The position numbers and the translations under genes were made by a program. A stretch of 64,000 bases of DNA from Methylotenera sp. (GTDB lineage Bacteria; Pseudomonadota; Gammaproteobacteria; Burkholderiales; Methylophilaceae). The stretch is from positions 62,001 through 126,000 of the forward strand of contig NZ_JAUXOY010000030.1 in NCBI RefSeq assembly GCF_030684185.1, written 5' to 3'. Below, piece after piece: positions 10,899 to 18,135 of the stretch (position 1 is its first letter; every line of letters begins with the position of its first letter). The notes under the pieces were generated by a model. That model was not told where the DNA came from, did no database searches, and worked only from the letters and a program-made list of their open reading frames with translations.

Positions 10899-12010
10899 TT
10901 TATGTTTCATTTAAAGTCGTTTTACCAATCGTCGCCCTTTTTGCTTTCATAGGCAATGCGCGGGCTGCAGATGTGCTGATGACCGATGTAGTAATCACTA
11001 AGGCCCAACAACAAAGTTTAGGCGTTAGCGTAACCACAGTAGGTAAAAATACAGTGCTGAGTAGCCGCCGCTTTCCTGCAGAAATCGTGGTGCCTGTCGG
11101 GCAAGAGCGTGTAGTGAGCGCACCACAGTCTGGCCTGTTAGACCAGCTCTACGTGGCTGCGGGGCAAAGTGTTAAAAAAGGACAATTGATTGCCCATTTA
11201 ATTAGCCCGGATTTATTGAACTTGCAGCGAGATTACCTGCAAGCGCAGACACAAAAAAAACTGGCGGCAAAAAGTTTATCTCGAGATGCCTCGCTATTAA
11301 AAGATGGCATTATTCCGCAGCGCCGTTATTTAGAAACAGAAAGTACGCATGAGGAAACCAGCGCTTCATTAGCTCAGCGTAGGCAAGCTTTGCGCTTGGC
11401 GGGCATGAGTGATGCCGCTATCAGTAAGTTAAGCCCAAGTTCTGGCATGAGCAGTAGCATTAACATCACAGCCCCCATGGATGGTCAAATATTAGAGCAA
11501 ATGGTGACAAGTGGTCAGCGTATTGAAGTGGCGATGCCGCTGTATAGAATAGCCAAATTAAACCCGCTTTGGCTTGAAATTCATGCTCCACTTGAAGGTT
11601 TGCCGTTTGTAAAAGAAGGCATGCCTGTGCAAGTACCTAAATTACAGGCAAGCGGTAAATTGATCGCAGTGATACGTAGTGTGAATAAAGCTGATCAAAC
11701 CTTGCATTTACGTGCAGAAATCACCAACGGTGCTGAAAAACTATCACCAGGGCAGATTGTAGAGGCTGAAATTAGCCTTGGTGGGCAAGTGCAACACTTT
11801 AGCGTACCAAAATCAGCTCTTGCAAGGCAGGGCGCGGAGGCCGTCGTGTTTGTACAAACAAAGGCTGGGTTTAGTCCGCTAAAAGTAAAAGTCATTTCAG
11901 AGCAGGGTGATGAGGCAATAGTGGATGCTAAATTTAATGGCAATGAAAAAATTGCTGTCACAGGCATTGCTGCGATTAAAGGGGCTTGGTTAGGCCTTGG
12001 TTCGGAATAA
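10895..12010 (+). CDS. Periplasmic adaptor (membrane fusion protein) of RND metal efflux
   Basis: 371 residues. An N-terminal signal peptide ends near NARA, then come a barrel-sandwich (lipoyl-like) half motif (SAPQSGLLDQLYVAAGQSVKKGQLIAHL), a helical hairpin, a second half (INITAPMDGQILEQMV) and beta-barrel domains, the CusB/CzcB order. It links the inner-membrane RND pump to the outer-membrane channel. I see no methionine-rich or His-rich metal-binding N-terminal extension, so selectivity is open. It is translationally coupled to the gene before it and 12 bases from the pump gene. Confidence 0.9.
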   Translation: MIYVSFKVVLPIVALFAFIGNARAADVLMTDVVITKAQQQSLGVSVTTVGKNTVLSSRRFPAEIVVPVGQERVVSAPQSGLLDQLYVAAGQSVKKGQLIAHLISPDLLNLQRDYLQAQTQKKLAAKSLSRDASLLKDGIIPQRRYLETESTHEETSASLAQRRQALRLAGMSDAAISKLSPSSGMSSSINITAPMDGQILEQMVTSGQRIEVAMPLYRIAKLNPLWLEIHAPLEGLPFVKEGMPVQVPKLQASGKLIAVIRSVNKADQTLHLRAEITNGAEKLSPGQIVEAEISLGGQVQHFSVPKSALARQGAEAVVFVQTKAGFSPLKVKVISEQGDEAIVDAKFNGNEKIAVTGIAAIKGAWLGLGSE

Positions 12011-12022
12011 GGGTGGCAAATA

Positions 12023-15000
12023 ATGTTAGCTAAACTCATACAATTTGCGCTGACGCAGCGCTTGCTCATGCTGATTCTCACGCTTGGATTGGCAGCGGCT
12101 GGCACTCTGGCTTACCAATCATTACCAATTGACGCCTTCCCTGATGTGTCTTCTACTCAAGTAAAAATCATCATCAAAGCACCTGGCATGACACCAGAGG
12201 AAGTTGAAGCGCGCATTACTGCACCCATTGAAGTTGAAATGCTAGGCATACCTCATCAGGCTGGCCTGCGTGCTGTGGCTAAATATGCGCTGACAGATAT
12301 CACCGTGGATTTTGAAGATGGCACCGATATTTACTGGGCGCGTCAGCAGGTAGCCGAACGCTTGAATGCAGTATGGGGGAACTTGCCCGCTGATATTTCA
12401 GGCGGCATGGCGCCATTAACCACGCCTTTGGGCGAAATGTTCATGTTCACGGTGGAAAACGATACGCTTAGTTTGCAAGAAAAACGTAGCTTACTTGACT
12501 GGGTGATTCGACCACAGTTGCGCACTGTACCAGGCGTTGCCGATGTGAATGCTTTAGGTGGCTTAGTACGCAGTTTTGAAATTGTGCCAGACAATTCACG
12601 CATGTATGCACGAGGCGTGGCGATTGATACATTGCAAAACGTGCTGGAAAATAATAATCGTAACGGTGGCGCTGGCCGGCTAAATGATGGTGAAGGTTCA
12701 TTGTTAGTGCGTGCTGAAGGTGGTTTTAAAACCATAGAAGACGTGCAAAATACCATAGTGCGCAGCGAGCAAGGCATGTCAGTCAAAATTGCTGATATTG
12801 CTGATGTGCGCGTAGGCTCACTTACGCGCTACGGCGCTGTGACCAGTAATGGCAAAGGTGAAGTGGTAGAAGGTTTGGTGCTAGGTTTACGTGGTGCCAA
12901 TGCGCAGAAGTTGGTGGAAGGGGTAAAAGCCAAGCTCGCTGAAATTGCACCCAGCTTGCCAAAAGGTACCAATATTCATGTTTTTTATGACCGAGGTAAT
13001 TTAGTAGAGCGTGCGGTTCATACCGTCACTAAAGCATTATTGGAGGCCGTAGTATTAGTGCTGATATTGCTCGTATTATTTTTGGGTAACTTTAGGGCTG
13101 CGCTGACCATTGCCTTCATACTACCGTTGTCCGCCTTGTTTACCTTTTTACTCATGCGTTATTTTGGCATGTCAGCCAATTTAATGAGTTTGGGAGGCTT
13201 AACTATTGCCATTGGTATGCTGGTTGATGCAGCCGTGGTTGTGGTTGAGAACATAGTTTCGCACCTTGCAGATACGAAAAAAGCAGGCTCTCTGCCCAGA
13301 ATGCATATTATCTACCGTGCCGTGCGCGAAGTCAGCGTTCCCGTTACTGCTGGGGTGTTAATCATTATTACGGTATTTTTACCGCTACTCACCTTGCAGG
13401 GTCTTGAAGGCAAACTGTTCACACCAGTTGCACTCACCATCATGTTCGCACTGGCAGGTTCGCTATTTTTATCACTGACTGTCATCCCTGTGCTGGCTTC
13501 ATTTTTGCTCAAAGAAGTGAGCCATAAAGAACCTTGGTTAGTTAGAAAAGCATTAAGCGTTTACGAACCTATACTCAAATGGTCTTTAGATCATGCCAAA
13601 ATTATCGTGATTGGTGCGTTTGTTCTGCTGGCAATTACCGGCGTTGCTTACACGCAAATTGGTAAAACCTTTATGCCTACCATGGATGAAGGCGACATTA
13701 TTATTGGAGTCGAAAAGCTGCCATCAATCAATCTGCAGCAAAGTTTGCTCACTGATATGAATGTGCAGCGCGCTATTTTAAGCCAGGTGCCTGAAGTGAA
13801 AGGTGTTTTTTCCAGAGTTGGCTCAGATGAACTTGGCTTAGACCCTATGGGTTTAAATCAGACTGATAACTTTTTGATTTTGAAGCCATCAAGTGAATGG
13901 CGCATGAAAACCAAAGAGGAGTTAATCGACGAGCTACGCAAAGTCATGGCGCAAATGCCTGGCTTAGACTACAGCTTCACACAACCAATTGACATGCGTG
14001 TGAACGAAATGATTTTAGGCGTACGCGGTGATTTAGCCATTAAAATATTTGGCCCTGATTTAACCGCACTTGATGCCAAAGCGCAGCAAATCATCCATAT
14101 TTTAGAGTCTATTAAAGGCAGTCAAGACGTTTATACGCCGCAAAATAGCGGTGTTCAATATCTACAAATTAAAATAGACCGTGTCGCGGCTGGCAGACTT
14201 GGGTTAAGCATTGCCGAGATTGAAAACATCTTGCTTGCCCAGCTTGAAGGTAAGCAAATGGGTATTGTACAGGAAGGTCAAAAACGTACACCCGTACTAC
14301 TTCGAGGCAGTGAAGACTTGCGCTCGTCCCCTTCAGACTTTGGTAATTTAATGCTAACGTTAGCTAATGGTACTAACGTTCCACTTTCAGCTGTGGCTAA
14401 AATAGTGCGTGAAGAAGGTCCGGTAAAAGTAGATAGAGAGCGTGGTGTGCGCATGGTTGTAGTTACGGCCAATATCCGTGACCGTGATTTAGTAAGTTTT
14501 GTGGACGAGGTCAAGCAACGCATCAACACCGAGGTAAAACTGGGTGAAGGCTATTCAATTAAATTAGGCGGTCAGTTTGAAAATCAACAACGCGCAGCGG
14601 CACGTTTAGCCATTGTGGTACCTGTGGCTATTGGCTTGATTTTCTTACTGCTATTCGCTACTTTTGGCTCCATTAAACAATCCCTGCTTATTCTTTCCAA
14701 CATCCCGTTCGCTATGATAGGTGGTGTATTTGGTCTATGGATTTCAGGTGAATACCTCTCCGTGCCTGCCTCAGTCGGCTTTATTGCACTGCTGGGTATC
14801 GCTGTACTTAATGGTGTAGTCATGGTCAGCTACTTTAACCTGCTGGAAGCGCAGGGCATGGATAAACTAAGTATCGTGGTTGAAGGCGCAAAACGCCGAT
14901 TAAGACCTGTATTAATGACTGCAAGCATTGCCGCCTTTGGCCTAATTCCACTTTTATTTGCTACGGGACCCGGCTCTGAAATTCAAAAGCCACTGGCGAT

Positions 15001-15082
15001 TGTTGTGATTGGTGGCCTGGTTTCCTCCACCGCGTTAACGCTTGTGTTGCTACCCATATTTTATAGAAGATTTTTTAAGTAG
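12023..15082 (+). CDS. Heavy-metal RND efflux pump, CzcA/CusA family
   Basis: 1019 residues, typical of the HME-RND family: two repeats, each with one plus five membrane helices and a large periplasmic loop. The opening segment SLPIDAFPDVS and DGTDIYWARQQVAERL are hallmark sequences. The fourth-helix motif is SLGGLTIAIGMLVDAAVVVVEN, with charged residues Asp402 and Glu409; it lacks the DFG-type aspartate of CzcA and resembles the CusA pattern more. The pump exports metal cations by proton antiport. The exact metal is unresolved: monovalent copper or silver is suggested by the motif, but the overall sequence also resembles Czc/Cnr pumps. Confidence 0.93.
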   Translation: MLAKLIQFALTQRLLMLILTLGLAAAGTLAYQSLPIDAFPDVSSTQVKIIIKAPGMTPEEVEARITAPIEVEMLGIPHQAGLRAVAKYALTDITVDFEDGTDIYWARQQVAERLNAVWGNLPADISGGMAPLTTPLGEMFMFTVENDTLSLQEKRSLLDWVIRPQLRTVPGVADVNALGGLVRSFEIVPDNSRMYARGVAIDTLQNVLENNNRNGGAGRLNDGEGSLLVRAEGGFKTIEDVQNTIVRSEQGMSVKIADIADVRVGSLTRYGAVTSNGKGEVVEGLVLGLRGANAQKLVEGVKAKLAEIAPSLPKGTNIHVFYDRGNLVERAVHTVTKALLEAVVLVLILLVLFLGNFRAALTIAFILPLSALFTFLLMRYFGMSANLMSLGGLTIAIGMLVDAAVVVVENIVSHLADTKKAGSLPRMHIIYRAVREVSVPVTAGVLIIITVFLPLLTLQGLEGKLFTPVALTIMFALAGSLFLSLTVIPVLASFLLKEVSHKEPWLVRKALSVYEPILKWSLDHAKIIVIGAFVLLAITGVAYTQIGKTFMPTMDEGDIIIGVEKLPSINLQQSLLTDMNVQRAILSQVPEVKGVFSRVGSDELGLDPMGLNQTDNFLILKPSSEWRMKTKEELIDELRKVMAQMPGLDYSFTQPIDMRVNEMILGVRGDLAIKIFGPDLTALDAKAQQIIHILESIKGSQDVYTPQNSGVQYLQIKIDRVAAGRLGLSIAEIENILLAQLEGKQMGIVQEGQKRTPVLLRGSEDLRSSPSDFGNLMLTLANGTNVPLSAVAKIVREEGPVKVDRERGVRMVVVTANIRDRDLVSFVDEVKQRINTEVKLGEGYSIKLGGQFENQQRAAARLAIVVPVAIGLIFLLLFATFGSIKQSLLILSNIPFAMIGGVFGLWISGEYLSVPASVGFIALLGIAVLNGVVMVSYFNLLEAQGMDKLSIVVEGAKRRLRPVLMTASIAAFGLIPLLFATGPGSEIQKPLAIVVIGGLVSSTALTLVLLPIFYRRFFK

Positions 15083-15092
15083 GAGCGACATA

Positions 15093-15407
15093 ATGACGCA
15101 AAATATAGAAGCGCAAGGTCTTTTGATTTTAATTGTGCCGCCAAGCCTAGAAGAAAGCTTGGTAGATGCATTACTGCAACAAGCAGAAATTTCAGGCTTT
15201 ACCAGCAGCAAAGTGAATGGCCACGGCACGGTTCGTGGTGATGCCGCAACACTCAGCATTGTTGAACAAGTGACTGGTAGACAACAACGCGTTCAGTTCA
15301 TGATGCATGCCAATATTGTAGATTTAAAAAATTTAGTAAGTAGCCTTAAATCTACGTTTAGAAGCACTGATATTCATTACATTTTAATGCCAATTTTAGA
15401 GTGTTAA
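15093..15407 (+). CDS. DUF3240 family protein of the metal efflux operon
   Basis: 104 residues from the ATG at 15093, which follows AGGAG; an in-frame extension into the pump gene is possible but has no such site. The sequence resembles DUF3240, a small cytoplasmic family with a PII-like or ferredoxin-like fold found at the 3' end of czc/cus-type operons. The function is unknown; a regulatory or metal-sensing role for the pump is a guess from context. It is the last gene of the operon. Confidence 0.75.
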   Translation: MTQNIEAQGLLILIVPPSLEESLVDALLQQAEISGFTSSKVNGHGTVRGDAATLSIVEQVTGRQQRVQFMMHANIVDLKNLVSSLKSTFRSTDIHYILMPILEC

Positions 15408-15495
15408 TTAATCTAACAAAACTTCTGTGACACCCTGATTGATTAGACTTCAAGGTAATCAGCATATTAATGAATACTTTTAAACAATGCTAATT

Positions 15496-15638
15496 GAGAC
15501 CTTTGCAAAAGTGTTTATTGCGGCAAATTACTGCGTTGCGCGGTACTCGCAACCTCGCTGTACACCGCGTACTATCTCGGTTTCTGTGTTCCGTGCGCCT
15601 TGTACTTTATCCACACTAAACACTTTTGCAAAGGTCTC
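15496..15638. mobile_element. 143-bp MITE-like element with 22-bp terminal inverted repeats
   Basis: The left end (15496-15517) starts GAGACCTTTGCAAAAGTG and the right end (15617-15638) is its perfect inverted copy over 22 bases. It is flanked on both sides by the 5-base direct repeat TAATT (15491-15495 and 15639-15643), the mark of a target-site duplication. It is too short for a transposase. The ends resemble, from memory, termini of some IS5-family elements (for example Neisseria IS1106); this was not searched. It lies between the convergent metal-efflux operon and the decahaem cytochrome gene. Confidence 0.8.
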
Positions 15639-15698
15639 TAATTATGATGTCTTTAAAATTATGTTGCCTTAAATCGCTTTACTGCCATATTTAAGTCG

Positions 15699-17288
15699 TC
15701 ATTTTTTAGGTAAAGCTCCATCGTGTGCCGCATGAGAGCTATGGAAGCTGTGACAAGTCATGCAACTACTAGCGATACGCTTGGGTTTAGGACTGTTACC
15801 AGAATGACAACGCAAGCAAGATTTTCGATCTGGCATAGCTACATCCTCACTACTTTCTGATGCTTCTACCTGATGACATGATTGGCATTGCTGAGTACGA
15901 TGCGAGGCATGATTGAAGTGAGCTTTTCTAAACCAGTCTTGATTGATGTGCAACGGTGCGACGCGCCAAGGCAAGGCATCCTCTTTTTTAGTTTCTACTA
16001 CTTCATGACAGTACGCGCAGCCACCAACTTTCAGTGATTCGGAATAATGTAACATTTCCTTGGGCGCCTGAACCTTAAGTGTATTAATGACATTCTGCTC
16101 GGCACCATGCGGTACGCTTAATTTAGCTTCGGATGAGCCAACTTCAAGCTGGTTTTTGTGACAATCGAAGCAGTCGCGCTTAAAAGATACCGCTTTAAAA
16201 CGCATTTCTTTACCTTCTGAATGATGGCAATTAGCGCATGACAGCTCACGCACATCCAATATACCGTTTGGCCCTTGCACTTTACCGAAATGCTGATCAT
16301 GCGGGAATTTTAGTCCGGACTTCTCTATCAAGCGTGTTGTTTCGGTTTGTGGAATACGTTCAAAATCTTTTTCTGTGGCACCTGTTATAAATGTCAGTTT
16401 AAAGTCTGGATGGTCATGGTCGAAGTCTTGAATATTTGGTAGTGTCGTTTTAGCATCTGCCGCTTTAATGTTACCGTGACACTTCACACACATAGCATTA
16501 TCTTGACGGGCTAACGGGTACGGCGCTTTATGTTCTCGATGACATTCAGCACAGCGAATGCCATCAGAAAACAGGCTGGTCGATTTAAAAACGTTTTTAT
16601 GCAAAGCAGGATCAGCAATGTGAGGCTCTGTATTCTGATGACAATTTACGCAAGCCTGGTCAGTAACCTTTTGAGTTAACACTTCATGACAATTGAAACA
16701 TTGTGAACCAAAATGTCGATGTGAGTTGGAAATATGCCCCGGGCTCCATACTCTATCGAAGCCAGCAGGTAACTCTGCCATGGCATCATGAAGCTTTGGA
16801 ATCAAATTTTGTGCCAGTGGCAATGCTAAGAACACAAGTGCGATGAACGCGACCATCCAAAGTGATAGCCGCCGTTTAAACGCTGAAGCGCCGCGCAGTG
16901 GTTCGTGTGTTCTTGCTTTAAGATCTTGAAAGTCATCTGGTAAGCGATGCACCAATACCAGAGAAACTGTTATATTGACATCAGGCGGTGCTGGTTCTAC
17001 CTTTAACTGATAAGGCCCTATCATGACCTGCTTGCCGTTTGTTAGCGCAATGTTCTTTAAAATTGCACCTTCCACTTCCAGCTCACCATTTACCGCCATC
17101 AAATGTATCTGGCCGTCATCCAAACGCTTAATGACGGCATGATGCATGGCTAGACGCGGGTCTGGCAGATGTATCGTGCACTCCGCCCCGCGACCAATTG
17201 TAATCTCTTCTGCCGTTAGCGTACGATAACTCCGTGACAGCACACCACGGGAGTTATATGAAACCTTGATTAAAAGACAATTAATCAT
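15699..17288 (-). CDS. FHA-domain, single-span, decahaem cytochrome c
   Basis: 529 residues. An N-terminal forkhead-associated-like domain (about 25-97, with IGRG at 31-34 and HH at 49-50) is followed by one membrane helix (about 141-162) preceded by KRR, which suggests the FHA part is cytoplasmic and the rest periplasmic. Ten CxxCH haem motifs follow, the first at Cys197. The FHA serine that normally contacts phosphothreonine is replaced by Ala47, so binding may be altered. It starts 3 bases after the b-type membrane protein gene and ends the gyrB-linked cluster. It probably accepts electrons from that membrane protein. Terminal partners are unknown. Confidence 0.88.
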   Translation of the reverse strand: MINCLLIKVSYNSRGVLSRSYRTLTAEEITIGRGAECTIHLPDPRLAMHHAVIKRLDDGQIHLMAVNGELEVEGAILKNIALTNGKQVMIGPYQLKVEPAPPDVNITVSLVLVHRLPDDFQDLKARTHEPLRGASAFKRRLSLWMVAFIALVFLALPLAQNLIPKLHDAMAELPAGFDRVWSPGHISNSHRHFGSQCFNCHEVLTQKVTDQACVNCHQNTEPHIADPALHKNVFKSTSLFSDGIRCAECHREHKAPYPLARQDNAMCVKCHGNIKAADAKTTLPNIQDFDHDHPDFKLTFITGATEKDFERIPQTETTRLIEKSGLKFPHDQHFGKVQGPNGILDVRELSCANCHHSEGKEMRFKAVSFKRDCFDCHKNQLEVGSSEAKLSVPHGAEQNVINTLKVQAPKEMLHYSESLKVGGCAYCHEVVETKKEDALPWRVAPLHINQDWFRKAHFNHASHRTQQCQSCHQVEASESSEDVAMPDRKSCLRCHSGNSPKPKRIASSCMTCHSFHSSHAAHDGALPKK

Positions 17289-17291
17289 GAC

Positions 17292-18122
17292 TTACCAATA
17301 AAAAAATACAGCAAGTATGTGTGCCAGCATCGCTACTAACAGTGCGACAGTAAAGGGAACGTGAAAATACAGCCAAAATCCTAGCCTTGCGCGGTACATT
17401 AAATCTTGCCGCACCCGCTTTACTAGCGATTCACGTCGGACCATAATGGAATACAGATCGCGATATAATTTTCGCTGTTCCAGAGACAGATCATTGCCTA
17501 ATACTGTCAGTTGCTGCACTGCCTGTGCTGATGGGCAATCTGCTTGAAAGCCTCTAAGTTGCTCTAATAAACTAATGCCGATATAAGTTTCACGGCACGC
17601 GCGAGCCACTGCGTTATTGATGTCATCTGGCATCAATAACGCAATTTGACGCGCCAACTTATCCGTTTCTGCTATACGCAATAGTAGACCGTCCAAGCTA
17701 TCCTCACCCATGTTTTCGGTCATTAGGCGCGGATAAATCATATAAGCATAATTACCGAAAAAACCACTGGTTACTACAATCAACAAGAGGCCATAAGCGA
17801 GTGTATGAATGTTAATGCCGAAGTGAAATCCACTGTGCAGAGTGACGATAACAGTCATCGCGGTACCAAGGTAAATATGCGCCGATAACCAGCCCTGTGT
17901 AGCGCCACGGCTGCGGTAGCGACGTTTACGCACGCCATACCATGCCATCCATAACACCATAATGGCTGATAATGTGCCTAGGCCATAGCCTAACCAGCTG
18001 CCGCCATAATGACCAACAGCCGGCTCAAATAACAGGTAGGCTGCAAAGGCTATCAAAATGACGATGACGGCCAATTTGAAGTAGCGGTATTTTTTGTAGT
18101 CGAAAATATTGCTGTGCTGCAT
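17292..18122 (-). CDS. Di-haem b-type integral membrane protein (putative)
   Basis: 276 residues from the ATG at 18122, chosen because the longer reading would overlap the upstream gene. Five membrane helices are visible (about residues 14-33, 42-63, 78-98, 104-124 and 248-272), with a long soluble loop between the last two. His82 and His96, and His254 and His268, each lie 14 residues apart on two helices, the spacing expected for two stacked bis-His b haems. This fits a ferric-reductase or cytochrome b-like electron carrier across the membrane. It is 13 bases after the FAD/ferredoxin gene and 3 before the decahaem gene. Haem binding is inferred. Confidence 0.75.
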   Translation of the reverse strand: MQHSNIFDYKKYRYFKLAVIVILIAFAAYLLFEPAVGHYGGSWLGYGLGTLSAIMVLWMAWYGVRKRRYRSRGATQGWLSAHIYLGTAMTVIVTLHSGFHFGINIHTLAYGLLLIVVTSGFFGNYAYMIYPRLMTENMGEDSLDGLLLRIAETDKLARQIALLMPDDINNAVARACRETYIGISLLEQLRGFQADCPSAQAVQQLTVLGNDLSLEQRKLYRDLYSIMVRRESLVKRVRQDLMYRARLGFWLYFHVPFTVALLVAMLAHILAVFFYW

Positions 18123-18135
18123 CGTTTTGCTTCCG

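Noticed and set aside
12343-12786. Long antisense frame in the RND pump gene
   Set aside because: It lies entirely opposite a strongly conserved coding sequence and has no family features; the same holds for antisense frames in mnmE (29055-29600), katG and accC.
15487-15672. 60-residue protein gene inside the MITE
   Set aside because: The frame spans the terminal inverted repeats and has no ribosome-binding site or family resemblance; it is a by-product of the element.
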